The notes under the pieces were generated by a model, which was given only the letters and a program-made list of their open reading frames with translations, was not told where the DNA came from and searched no databases. The position numbers and the translations under genes were made by a program. Shown here one piece after another: positions 8,105-16,441 of a stretch of DNA of 64,000 nt (position 1 is its first letter; the number at the start of each line of letters is the position of its first letter). Origin of the DNA: Ureibacillus aquaedulcis (GTDB taxonomy: Bacteria; Bacillota; Bacilli; Bacillales_A; Planococcaceae); assembly GCF_030418165.1 (NCBI RefSeq), contig NZ_JAUHTQ010000012.1, forward strand, positions 47,209 to 111,208. Reading direction: 5' to 3'.

Positions 8105-9019
8105 CTAATATTTAATTCTTGGATCTAGCAATTTATATATGATATCTGCTAATAAGTTCATGAGAATAACGAAGAAAGCGATGATAAACACACTTGCCTG
8201 TACAATCGCCATATCCCGTGTATTGACAGCCTGGATTAGGAGTTGACCTAAACCTGGCCAAGAAAAAACGGTTTCCGTGATAAGGGTTCCTCCAACTACA
8301 GTGGAAGTTTGCAGTGCTGTTATGGTTACTACAGGAATAAGTGCATTCCGGAATGCATGTTTATTCACAACATAGAAATCTCTAATTCCTTTACTTTTTG
8401 CCGTCCGAATATAATCTTGATTGAGAATCTCCAGCATGCTTGACCGAATGAGCCTTGTCATTTCGGCGGCGATTCCCGTTCCAAGTGTTAAAGCCGGCAA
8501 AACTAGGTGGCTGAAATTTCCCCTTCCTGATACCGGAAACCACCCTAATGTAACGGAGAACAATAAAATCAACATTATTCCCAGCCAAAAGTTCGGCATC
8601 GCTTTCCATAAGACCGACCCACCAGTCGCCAATAAATCTAATGGAGAATTCTTCTTCGTAGCCGACCAAATACCAAGTGGGATTGCGATAACGATGGCAA
8701 CAATCATCGAAGCTGCTGCCAATTCAAGCGTGGCAGGAAGTCGTTCAAGGACTATAGGCAAGGCACTTTGACCATAGCGGAAGGACTCTCCGAAATCTAA
8801 TTGAAACAACCCTAACATATAGGTAAAGTACTGAATGTGAAAAGGTTCATTCAAACCCAGCGATTCCCGAAGTTGTTCAATATCTTCCGGGCTTGCATCC
8901 TCAGGAAGCATCAATGCAACCGGGTCTCCGGCAACAAAGACTAAACAAAATACAACAAAGGAAATTATGAAAAGAACTGGAATAATCTGCAATAGACGTC
9001 GGATCAAAAATTTGCCCAT
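8105..9019 (-). CDS. Peptide ABC transporter permease (OppB/DppB-like)
   Basis: This 304-residue permease begins MGKFLIRRLLQIIPVLFIIS, the standard DppB/OppB first helix. It has FGESFRYGQS before the transport domain and an EAA loop DYIRTAKSKGIRDFYVVNKHAFRNALIP. It ends with the family tail LADIIYKLLDPRIKY. It follows the binding-protein gene by about 65 bp and precedes the OppC-like gene. Six transmembrane helices are expected. It forms a heterodimeric channel with the next gene product. Confidence 0.93.
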   Translation of the reverse strand: MGKFLIRRLLQIIPVLFIISFVVFCLVFVAGDPVALMLPEDASPEDIEQLRESLGLNEPFHIQYFTYMLGLFQLDFGESFRYGQSALPIVLERLPATLELAAASMIVAIVIAIPLGIWSATKKNSPLDLLATGGSVLWKAMPNFWLGIMLILLFSVTLGWFPVSGRGNFSHLVLPALTLGTGIAAEMTRLIRSSMLEILNQDYIRTAKSKGIRDFYVVNKHAFRNALIPVVTITALQTSTVVGGTLITETVFSWPGLGQLLIQAVNTRDMAIVQASVFIIAFFVILMNLLADIIYKLLDPRIKY

Positions 9020-9084
9020 CTTCTTCCTCCCTTATGATGTAAAGGAACTAAGGATTACTCCCTAGTCCCCTTTTCATTAAAATT

Positions 9085-10656
9085 TTATTTACTTGTAATT
9101 GATGGTGCATAAAGCATTTCATCCGGTGTTGGATCAAAATCAACGCTGTCGCTTATACCGATATTAATTTTTTCTTGGTAAAGATTGATAAATGGTAAAT
9201 CTTCTGCGGCAATCGTTGAAATTTCTTGAATCTGTTTAGCACGCTCTTCCGGATTCATATTAGAAGCAGAGGCAGCTAATAATTCTTCAATCTGATCGTT
9301 TTTGTAATCTGTGTGACCTGCATAACGTTCTGCTCGGTACCAGTCAACAGAATACGCTCCATCAAACATCGAGTTCCCTAGTCCAAGTAAGTAAGCCTCT
9401 TTGTTTTCATTTGCATTACGCATTTCAACAAAGTTACTCCACTCTAAAAACTCGACATTTACTTTTACATTAATCGCCGCCAGCATACCAGCAATCATTT
9501 CAGCTACTTCAGCATCTTGCAAGTAGCGCCCACGTGGTGCTTGAAGCGTCATCTCGAAGCCATCTTCATAACCTGCTTGAGCAAGTAATTCCTTCGCTTT
9601 TTCTACATCGTAATTATAAGTTTCATATAAATCCGGGTTATGACCGAAGTTACCAGGGCCTACCATTGTAGTTGTTGGAACAGCCCCTCCTTGCAGTACA
9701 TTATTCACTAGAGCTCCGTCATCAATTGCATAATCCAGCGCCTGACGTACACGAACATCCGCTGTTGGCAGTCCTTCTGTTGAACGAAGGATTAACATGA
9801 TTACACGGTTTGACACTTCTTGTACGATAGATGTACCTTCATTTGAATTCACACGTTCCCAATCAGCAGGCGGAATGTTAACTGCGATATCAACTCCGCC
9901 AGTTAGCAACTCGGACACGCGTGTTGAATTTTCCGGGATTACGCGGAACACAACTTCTTCCCATTCTTCTACTTTTCCATCATAGTAGTTGTCGTATGGA
10001 ACAAGGGTGATATGGTCATCGCGTACCCATTCTTTAAATTGATATGGGCCAGTCCCGACTGGATTGGAAAGGAAGTGGTCCCAACCGTTTTCATCGATAT
10101 ATTTCTTAGGAAGGATACCAGACCCTAAACGAGAAAGTCTGTGGAATAGAGATGGTTCTGGTGCATGCGTGATTACTTTAAACGTTAAATCATCTACAAT
10201 TTGCACCTCTTTAATTTGCTTATAGTTTGGATATTCCTTCAGCTTATCATCTGTCGCTACTCTTTCTAGCGTAAACTTCACGTCTTCGGAAGTAAGTGGA
10301 TCACCATTATGGAAAGTAACACCTTCTTTTAATTTCATTTCAACTGTTAAGTCATCAATGATATTAAATTCCTCAACTAATTCAGGGTGGATTTCCCCAT
10401 TCTCATCTTTTTTGAATAAGTAATTGAACATATTGACATGAATTGCTTCTGTAGAAGTGTTGTTATGATCGTGGATATCGAAGGTAACCATATCCGCACC
10501 AATCGCAATAGTTAAATTTTTGTCAGCTTCACTGCCTGTACTATTTTGTTCAGTATCGGTTGGTTCACTGGTAGTTGTTTCACCTGAACAACCTACTAGT
10601 AAAATTGCAGTAATAACAAATAAGAAAATCCCCCAAAATCTCTTTCTCTTCATCAT
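9085..10656 (-). CDS. ABC transporter solute-binding protein, family 5 (peptide)
   Basis: This 523-residue lipoprotein has a signal peptide ending in LLVGC, with the lipidated cysteine near residue 23. A Ser/Thr-rich linker and the SBP_bac_5 fold follow. Family hallmarks include VEMKLKEGVTFHNGDPLTSEDV and DVRVRQALDYAIDDGALV. It captures peptides outside the membrane and feeds the permeases encoded downstream. It is the first gene of the operon and ATGATG has GGAGGGAA upstream. The cognate M20 peptidase at the operon end suggests a dipeptide or glutamyl-peptide substrate; this is inference. A 13-7-13 inverted repeat lies about 55 bp upstream. Confidence 0.92.
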   Translation of the reverse strand: MMKRKRFWGIFLFVITAILLVGCSGETTTSEPTDTEQNSTGSEADKNLTIAIGADMVTFDIHDHNNTSTEAIHVNMFNYLFKKDENGEIHPELVEEFNIIDDLTVEMKLKEGVTFHNGDPLTSEDVKFTLERVATDDKLKEYPNYKQIKEVQIVDDLTFKVITHAPEPSLFHRLSRLGSGILPKKYIDENGWDHFLSNPVGTGPYQFKEWVRDDHITLVPYDNYYDGKVEEWEEVVFRVIPENSTRVSELLTGGVDIAVNIPPADWERVNSNEGTSIVQEVSNRVIMLILRSTEGLPTADVRVRQALDYAIDDGALVNNVLQGGAVPTTTMVGPGNFGHNPDLYETYNYDVEKAKELLAQAGYEDGFEMTLQAPRGRYLQDAEVAEMIAGMLAAINVKVNVEFLEWSNFVEMRNANENKEAYLLGLGNSMFDGAYSVDWYRAERYAGHTDYKNDQIEELLAASASNMNPEERAKQIQEISTIAAEDLPFINLYQEKINIGISDSVDFDPTPDEMLYAPSITSK

Positions 10657-10710
10657 TTCCCTCCTAAGATAGTTTTTTTCGTTCTTCCCAATTCAGATTG
10701 GGAGATTAAC

Positions 10711-10743
10711 ATTATTTTGAATAATATTAATATTCAAAATAAT
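10711..10743. promoter_or_regulatory. Candidate operator: 13-7-13 inverted repeat in the peptide operon promoter
   Basis: ATTATTTTGAATA and its exact reverse complement TATTCAAAATAAT are separated by seven bases, 55-90 bp before the binding-protein start codon. A 13-bp perfect dyad in a promoter region suggests a dimeric regulator. The regulator is not identified. Confidence 0.45.
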
Positions 10744-10916
10744 AAGTCATCTTTTTCCCAAAATCAACACTATTTTGTATTTATGTATATTATTGGAACG
10801 GAAGAGCCGGTTGAAATTATGATAGAAATATATCTTTTTCCGAGATGGGATTCTACTTTTTGAAGGCTTAATCTCACAAAAGGCTTATTAAAAAAAGGGT
10901 AGGTTTACAGGTAGGA

Positions 10917-10931
10917 AATTTTCAGAATGAT
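10917..10931. promoter_or_regulatory. Weak CodY-box-like sequence
   Basis: AATTTTCAGAATGAT differs from the CodY consensus AATTTTCWGAAAATT at three positions. Peptide transport operons are often CodY targets in Bacillales. It lies about 260 bp upstream of the operon, so the assignment is weak. Confidence 0.22.
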
Positions 10932-11049
10932 GTAAAGATTTTATCAAGAAAGTTGATACTTTTAACTTGATTGGAGAAGAGATTACAGGCTCGAGCCATG
11001 CCATTGATTGGGTGTCCACACAACTTCAATCAATACAAGCACAAAAAAA

Positions 11050-11074
11050 CCAAATTTCTCGGTTAGAAATTTGG
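11050..11074 (-). terminator. Terminator of the sensor kinase gene (bidirectional)
   Basis: A perfect 10-bp stem CCAAATTTCT/AGAAATTTGG with loop CGGTT is flanked by seven A and seven T residues. It follows the kinase stop codon on the minus strand and separates it from the peptide operon. Confidence 0.85.
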
Positions 11075-11098
11075 TTTTTTTGCTTAAGTTTCACAAAA

Positions 11099-12412
11099 CT
11101 ATCTAATTGGAATGACAACGGTTGCTGTCGTAATATTTTCATCTGTAGAATGAAGCGAGATTTTACCGTTATATTTTCTTACCACTTCTTTTACAATGAA
11201 CAACCCTTGTCCCCGTACTTTTCCGTCTTCGGCTGGCTTTGTTGAAAAGCCTTGTTTAAAAATCTCCTTATTGCATCCAATTTTTGGACCTGTATTCGTA
11301 ATTTCAAAAATATAATGCGTCTCCTCTTCATTCACATCACATAGAATCGAGATTCTGCGCATTTGTTCGGGTAGCTCTTTCGTTGCATCAATTGCATTAT
11401 CGATTAAATTTGAAAGAATTTTGATCATATCGGTCGTTTTAATGGACTGGTAAGAATTCTGGGCAATCTTCGTTTCCAATGCAATTTGATGATTTTGAGC
11501 AGCAATTTTTTTCGATTTGAGCAGGATACCCAGGCCAGGGTGCTCAATTGTAGAATTAATCGATTCGATCAATTGCACTTCGTTAGATAGCGAGTTTACA
11601 TATTGCAATGCCTTCTCTGTCTCACCGATTGTAAGCAGCCCATGAATCACCTGGATATGGTTTGAGTAATCATGGCGCAAGGATGAAACCGAGCTAAGTA
11701 AAGTTTGGATTTCCCCTTGATATGTATCTTCCGTATTTTCTACTTCTTTCGCGACTTCCCTTTGATACCAACTCTGAATTAAATAAGAGGAAATAATGAC
11801 AATCAATAGAAATACTGAATTGATTAAGAATATAACTATATTGTTTTCTTGGACACTGTCGTTAATCGCATTAATTTTATCCGTACTGATGTCTATCCCC
11901 AGAAAACCTATTATCTCATCATTCTCATCCATAATTGGTGCGCCGACAGATAAATACTTTCCATGCCCAGGATCATGAATAATATTCGACGTATAAGGTG
12001 TCCCTTTATAAAACGCTTGGCTTACTTGCTCTTTTGGTAAAGTGCAAATCCAGCCAATTCCTGGACCTTGCTGATCCTTAGGTACTCCATCAATCATCAC
12101 ATACGATACATTCGGATTATTAATTTCCAATATATATACATATAGAGCACCTATATTCTCTCTAATACTGTTTAATTCATTATTAAGCTTCCAGTAATAG
12201 TCATTTTTTTCGCGATTCTCCAAAAACTTTTTATATGTATCAATATCAATTCTTGCGGAAACCTCTTTTGCTGTATCCAGGGCTTGATTGGCAATCGCCT
12301 CTTCCACCGTTGCTTCTATGTTCCGGTCCGTTACAAAAAAACTGAAAGCATTGAAGACTACTAATAATACAGCAGAGATTACTAGAATTAGTTTTATTTT
12401 ATTGTTTTTCAT
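11099..12412 (-). CDS. Sensor histidine kinase, CitA/DcuS-type (Spo0B-like dimerisation domain), orphan
   Basis: This 437-residue kinase has a transmembrane helix at residues 7-27 and an extracellular Cache-like sensor region (GHGKYLSVGAPIMDENDEIIGFLGIDIS). A second helix lies near residues 195-213. The phospho-acceptor is in LRHDYSNHIQVIHGLL, the SPOB_a motif of citrate/C4-dicarboxylate sensors. The GHKL ATPase has the N box NLIDNAIDA and a G box GKVRGQGLFIVKEV. No response-regulator gene is adjacent, although most CitA-family kinases are paired. It lies upstream of the peptide operon in the same direction but is separated by a strong terminator. The ligand is unknown. Confidence 0.88.
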   Translation of the reverse strand: MKNNKIKLILVISAVLLVVFNAFSFFVTDRNIEATVEEAIANQALDTAKEVSARIDIDTYKKFLENREKNDYYWKLNNELNSIRENIGALYVYILEINNPNVSYVMIDGVPKDQQGPGIGWICTLPKEQVSQAFYKGTPYTSNIIHDPGHGKYLSVGAPIMDENDEIIGFLGIDISTDKINAINDSVQENNIVIFLINSVFLLIVIISSYLIQSWYQREVAKEVENTEDTYQGEIQTLLSSVSSLRHDYSNHIQVIHGLLTIGETEKALQYVNSLSNEVQLIESINSTIEHPGLGILLKSKKIAAQNHQIALETKIAQNSYQSIKTTDMIKILSNLIDNAIDATKELPEQMRRISILCDVNEEETHYIFEITNTGPKIGCNKEIFKQGFSTKPAEDGKVRGQGLFIVKEVVRKYNGKISLHSTDENITTATVVIPIR

Positions 12413-12487
12413 TACTAAGTACTTCCTTAATTTATTTCACTCAGTATTATAGTACTATAGCAATAACCTTTTTAAAACAAATAAATA

Positions 12488-12521
12488 GTGGGACTAAAGA
12501 GTTATCTCTATTTAGTCCCAC
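12488..12521 (-). terminator. Terminator after the SASP-like gene
   Basis: Stem GTGGGACTAAA/TTTAGTCCCAC (11 bp, perfect) lies 45 bases after the stop codon of the small gene. It is followed on the minus strand by TATTTATTTG. Its presence supports the small gene being expressed. Confidence 0.65.
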
Positions 12522-12565
12522 ATTTCTCAAGTATTAGAATAGCCTTCACAAACTCCCAAACGTCA

Positions 12566-12736
12566 CTAATTCCAAGCAGTTCGTTCACTCACTGGTCGGC
12601 TGTTCCGTTTCTCGTTTTGTTTACCAAACGCTTTTTTCGATTCATAGGTTTCCAAATTTGCATCTTTATGAATCTCAGAAGCAAACTCCTCATTGTTGTT
12701 GGTTTGTTTGTTCTGATTAACATGGAGTTTATTCAT
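12566..12736 (-). CDS. Small protein resembling a gamma-type small acid-soluble spore protein
   Basis: The 56-residue frame starts MNKLHVNQNKQTNNN and contains EEFASEIHKDANLETYESKK followed by AFGKQNEKRN. The block EFASE...A...KQN resembles the repeat of gamma-type SASPs (SspE), which are Asn/Gln-rich, lack a membrane segment, and serve as amino-acid stores in the spore. Only one repeat is present, whereas SspE usually has two, and the tail SRPVSERTAWN is unusual. The ribosome binding site GGGAAGGGA is rather far (about 11 bases). A perfect terminator follows. It could instead be an unrelated small hydrophilic protein. Confidence 0.45.
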   Translation of the reverse strand: MNKLHVNQNKQTNNNEEFASEIHKDANLETYESKKAFGKQNEKRNSRPVSERTAWN

Positions 12737-12937
12737 TCTACAAACATTCCCTTCCCTATTGGAGTCACAATTCGTGTTGTTCGCTTCCACATTCGGCATG
12801 AGCGCTATCCTTCAGACTTGAATAGTGAACAAATAAATCATGCACTTGAAAAGCATTTTCTATTTGCTACTCGAATAGTTTGTCCAACAATGGGTATTTT
12901 ATTGTAGGAGGAATATAAAAAAATGAGTTCACTCTCA

Positions 12938-13801
12938 TTAATCAGTGGTATATCCTTCATATCTGTCTATAATTTCTTTTGCTAGATTATAGAACGCATT
13001 ATATTGACCATCTTCATTCCACTTTTCCTTAAAGGCAGTATATTGTTTATCATAATCCGCTGCCATCGCCACCTGGTTATTCTCTCTAAAAATTGTCCTA
13101 AACACGTACGGAGTCAGTCCTTTTTTAAGCTTCCCCAAAGTAGTTTTATGTACTTTTGAATCTTCTTTGAACTTGGTTACAACAATTCCCAACGCTTCAA
13201 TCTTAATCTCCATATTCTTTGAAAATTCATGGATGCGATCTACCACATAAGGAATGCCATAAGTAGAAAGGACATCAGGGATTGTGGGAATGATATACCC
13301 ATTAGCGATGCGGAGCCCGTTCAATGTGATAATTCCCATATTCGGAGGACAGTCAATTAGAATGTAATCATAATTATATTTGATTGGGCGTATCGCCTTT
13401 TTCAAGATTTCGATTGGGTTGTCCGAGTAAAACGGGCCTGTCGGCATTTTGGCCAAGACATCTTGAATATTGATCAAATCCAGGCTGGAAGGAAGCAAAT
13501 CCAAGTCTTTTACAGATGAAATATTGGATACATTTTTTTGAAGCGTTTTTTCAAGCAAGAACTTTGTATCATCAGGGTCCAAAGCTTCTTCAAATAAAGT
13601 AGCCAAGGTATAGCCATTTTCATTTAACTCTTTCCATCGCCGATCACCGATCAACATCACGGTGGCATGAGTTTGTGGATCTAAATCAATCAGCAGCACT
13701 TTCTTTTTAAATTCCGAAGTTAACACTTCCGCAAGACCTACCGTTGTCGTTGTCTTTCCTACGCCGCCCTTTAAATGAATCATCGGTATAACAATCGCCA
13801 T
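12938..13801 (-). CDS. ParA/Soj-family ATPase (orphan)
   Basis: This 287-residue protein has the deviant Walker A of ParA ATPases, HLKGGVGKTTTT (residues 9-20), the A' motif LIDLDPQTHATV and the Walker B region YILIDCPPNMGIITLNGL. ParA proteins bind DNA nonspecifically when ATP-bound and move DNA or protein cargo with a ParB-type partner. No ParB-like gene is adjacent, so this is an orphan. The chromosomal soj gene normally sits next to spo0J, which argues against this being soj. A 41-copy 21-bp repeat array begins about 260 bp upstream of its start codon. The start ATG has AAAGGGGCG upstream. Confidence 0.88.
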   Translation of the reverse strand: MAIVIPMIHLKGGVGKTTTTVGLAEVLTSEFKKKVLLIDLDPQTHATVMLIGDRRWKELNENGYTLATLFEEALDPDDTKFLLEKTLQKNVSNISSVKDLDLLPSSLDLINIQDVLAKMPTGPFYSDNPIEILKKAIRPIKYNYDYILIDCPPNMGIITLNGLRIANGYIIPTIPDVLSTYGIPYVVDRIHEFSKNMEIKIEALGIVVTKFKEDSKVHKTTLGKLKKGLTPYVFRTIFRENNQVAMAADYDKQYTAFKEKWNEDGQYNAFYNLAKEIIDRYEGYTTD

Positions 13802-13991
13802 TTAATCGCCCCTTTCCTTGTCATATAAGCTATTTCATTATTTCTATATACTAATGTCCAGAATCCACCAATCAACGGATCCGTTCCAATTTCCATAGGA
13901 TAAATGCCTTAAAACAAGGTATGTCCACTCCCTTCAATTCATTAATCATTTGAAGATTTATACATTTTCCCCCTCCAAATCGCAAAATAAG

Positions 13992-14009
13992 ACATTTCTC
14001 GGGAAATAA
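13992..14009. repeat. 18-bp inverted motif, copy 1
   Basis: ACATTTCTCGGGAAATAA contains the dyad ATTTC/GAAAT around TCGG. An identical 18-mer occurs at 18448-18465, and similarity extends eight bases further upstream. Both copies are intergenic. This one lies between parA and the repeat array. Confidence 0.6.
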
Positions 14010-14065
14010 GTTGCTGGGTTGTTTGGAAGTTGTTGAAAGATGGAAATAGGAGAGGTTTTATTAGG

Positions 14066-14897
14066 TTACTTGCGGGTTTGTTCTATTTACGTGCGAGTTC
14101 ACTCACTTTATTTGCGGGTTTCTCTACTTTACGTGCCGGTTCGCCCAGCTTACTTGCGAGTTTCCATTTTACGTGCGACTTTTTCTACTTTACGTGCGAG
14201 TTCGCCCACTTTACGTGCTAGTTTCTCTACTTTACGTGCGGGTTCGCCCAGCTTACTTGCGAGTTTCCATTTTACGTGCGAGTTCGCCCAGCTTACTTGC
14301 GAGTTTCCATTTTACGTGCGAGTTCGCCCTCTTTACTTGCGAGTTTCTCTACTTTACGTGCGGGTTCTCCCAGCTTACTTGCGAGTTTCCATTTTACGTG
14401 CGGGTTCGCCCAGCTTACTTGCGAGTTTCCACTTTACGTGCGAGTTCGCCCACTTTACTTGCGACTTTCTCTACTTTACGTGCGGGTTCGCCCAGCTTAC
14501 TTGGGAGTTTCCACTCTACGTGCGACTTTCCCCTCTTTATTTGCGACTTTCTCTACTTTACGTGCGGGTTCGCCCAGCTTACTTGCGAGTTTCCACTTTA
14601 CGTGCGGGTTCGCCCAGCTTACTTGCGAGTTTCCACTCTACGTGCGACTTTCCCCTCTTTATTTGCGACTTTCTCTACTTTACGTGCAGGTTCGCCCAGC
14701 TTACTTGCGAGTTTCCACTTTACATGCGAGTTCACTCACTTTACGTGCGAGTTTCGCTACTTTACGTGCGGGTTCGCCCAGCTTACTTGCGAGTTTCCAC
14801 TTTACGTGCCACTTTACCCTCTTTACTTTCGACTTTCTCTACTTTACATGCGACTTTTCGCAGCTTACTTGCGAGTTTCACTCTCTTACGTGCGACT
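14066..14897. repeat. Array of about 41 degenerate 21-bp repeats
   Basis: The unit alternates TTACGTGCGGGTTCGCCCAGC (21 nt, split here as TTACGTGCGG + GTTCGCCCAGC) with TTACTTGCGAGTTTC plus TCTACT or CACT. The constant core is TTAC[GT]TGCG. Most steps are 21 bp and some are 19 bp. Because the units contain no stop codon on the plus strand and 19-bp units shift phase, all three plus frames stay open for 600-950 bases and encode scrambled versions of the same peptide. This shows the open frames are artefacts of the repeat. There are no unique spacers, so it is not a CRISPR array. Related short arrays occur at 24598 and 38218. Confidence 0.9.
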
Positions 14898-14993
14898 TCA
14901 CTCCTCAATAACTCCCTTTATCAAACCTTCTCCACAACAAAAAGCCGTCAACCCATCCCCTCCCCGGAACAAGTTAACGACTCCCACAAACTA

Positions 14994-15521
14994 TTATAAG
15001 AAAAATCCACCGACTATTAGCCCGGCCATGATTACAAAGGCTGGATGAATTTTCATTCTTTCCAGCGCCAAATATGCTGCTGCCATTAGAAGCACCGTCA
15101 CCACTAAGCCGATTGCATCGTAGGACGTGTTGAAGAAGTCAAAGGTCATGTCTGCTAGCAAAATCGCAATTGCGGGCAGGACAAAGCTTGACAGCCGCTT
15201 CACTCGAGGCGAGTTTCGGTAGCGATATAAAATATTCAATAGGATAAGCATCAATATTAACGACGGCCCGACCGTTGCAAGCAAAGCCATTAGGGCGCCT
15301 GGGATACCTGCTACTTCATAACCAATAAAGCCCGCCATTTTCGTTGCGATCGGACCAGGCAGCGCATTTCCCAAAGCCAGCACTTCACTAAATTCGCTGG
15401 TTGTCATCCAGCCGTAATTATCAACAACCTCATGCTCAATCAACGGAATCGAAGAAGGCCCTCCGCCATATCCGAGAATGCCAGGATAAAAGAAGGCCAG
15501 AAAAACTTGAATGTAAACCAT
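14994..15521 (-). CDS. Chromate transporter, second half-size subunit (ChrA family)
   Basis: This 175-residue membrane protein has the ChrA family signature FFYPGILGYGGGPSSIPLIEHEVVD, then EFSEVLALGNALPGPIATKMAGFIGY. Full-length ChrA has two such domains; here each is a separate gene. It exports chromate, or transports related oxyanions, as a heterodimer with the adjacent gene product. The ATG has GGGGGAG eight bases upstream and lies three bases after the stop codon of the partner. About five to six membrane helices are expected. Confidence 0.9.
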   Translation of the reverse strand: MVYIQVFLAFFYPGILGYGGGPSSIPLIEHEVVDNYGWMTTSEFSEVLALGNALPGPIATKMAGFIGYEVAGIPGALMALLATVGPSLILMLILLNILYRYRNSPRVKRLSSFVLPAIAILLADMTFDFFNTSYDAIGLVVTVLLMAAAYLALERMKIHPAFVIMAGLIVGGFFL

Positions 15522-15524
15522 CCT

Positions 15525-16121
15525 TTATTCTCCCCCTCTTTTTTTAATTGGCAGCGTCAGGGCAAGAATCAATAATACCGCGATGACAATACCTGGATGA
15601 ACGCCTAATAAAATCATTGCAACAAACGAGGCGGTAAGAATAATCGAGCCAATTTTCCAGCCCAGCGATTTCTTTGATTTCTTTAAAAAGTCCCATGTCA
15701 GTACCCCAAGCATTACTGCCACAACAGGAACAACGCCTTTCGTCATGCCTTTTACAAAATCATAATCCTTAAATTCGTTCAATGAAGCCAGCAGGATAAT
15801 CATCAACACCACTGTCGGTATTACCGTCGCAATTAAAGCTGTCACCAAACCGAGCCAACCACTTACTCGATAGCCAATATACCCGGCCATCTTGGTTGCG
15901 ATCGGGCCTGGCAGTGTATTCCCGATTGAGAGAACATCCGAGAACTCTTCATCATTCATCATTTTAAAGATGTCTACTACTTCTTTTTTCACTAATGGAA
16001 TCGTGGAAGGGCCCCCTCCGAACCCTAAAATGCCCGAACGAAAGAAGGCTACGAAAATATCCCTTTGCTTAGCCAATAGGTCCTTCTCTTCAAACGGTAC
16101 TGCTATTTTCTTCGTAACCAA
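15525..16121 (-). CDS. Chromate transporter, first half-size subunit (ChrA family)
   Basis: About 198 residues with the ChrA motif FFRSGILGFGGGPSTIPLVKKEVVD and EFSDVLSIGNTLPGPIATKMAGYIGY. It pairs with the next gene to form a two-protein ChrA. I place the start at TTG 16121 because GGGGGAGAGGG lies eight bases upstream. An in-frame ATG at 16157 would overlap that ribosome binding site and has no good one of its own. The C-terminus is hydrophobic and ends in a basic KKRGGE. Confidence 0.88.
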   Translation of the reverse strand: MVTKKIAVPFEEKDLLAKQRDIFVAFFRSGILGFGGGPSTIPLVKKEVVDIFKMMNDEEFSDVLSIGNTLPGPIATKMAGYIGYRVSGWLGLVTALIATVIPTVVLMIILLASLNEFKDYDFVKGMTKGVVPVVAVMLGVLTWDFLKKSKKSLGWKIGSIILTASFVAMILLGVHPGIVIAVLLILALTLPIKKRGGE

Positions 16122-16382
16122 TTTCCAATCCCTCTCCCCCTGGGTTAGTATCACCATTTTTCACTTTCGACTTGGCATCACAAAAAAGCAAACAAACCTT
16201 TCTGTACTCCGCTCTATCAAAATTGAGTGTTTTATCCCAAAATATTTTTTTAAATAAAAAATAAACATCTTTCAACTTTGGCAGCATCACCAAGTCCTCT
16301 AAAATGTTTTAAAAAATTATATTAAAATTCTGTAGGTTCAGATATTTAATTTAAAGGTTACCTGACTACCATAAAAATGTAA

Positions 16383-16407
16383 AGAGGCGCCGGCTAACAG
16401 CACCTCT
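16383..16407 (-). terminator. Terminator of the NUDIX gene
   Basis: On the minus strand AGAGGTGC pairs with GCGCCTCT (one G-U) and is followed by TTTACATTTTT, about 35 bases after the NUDIX stop codon. Confidence 0.6.
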
Positions 16408-16441
16408 CCCTCACGTTCCCGTTTAAATGTGCATACTACTA

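Noticed and set aside
12488..12907. 139-codon plus-strand frame
   Set aside because: It is antisense to the SASP-like gene and its terminator, has no ribosome binding site and an unlikely composition.
12921..12983. Plus-strand 20-codon frame after a perfect AGGAGG (MSSLSLISGISFISVYNFFC)
   Set aside because: Very short, overlaps the parA end, no family resemblance and no terminator. Possibly a chance ribosome binding site.
14066..14897. Possible CRISPR array
   Set aside because: Units are contiguous 19-21 bp repeats with no unique spacers and no cas genes nearby.
14030..15048. Three long overlapping plus-strand open frames (211-319 codons)
   Set aside because: All three frames encode shuffled versions of the same peptide from the 21-bp repeat; none has a ribosome binding site or a protein-like composition.
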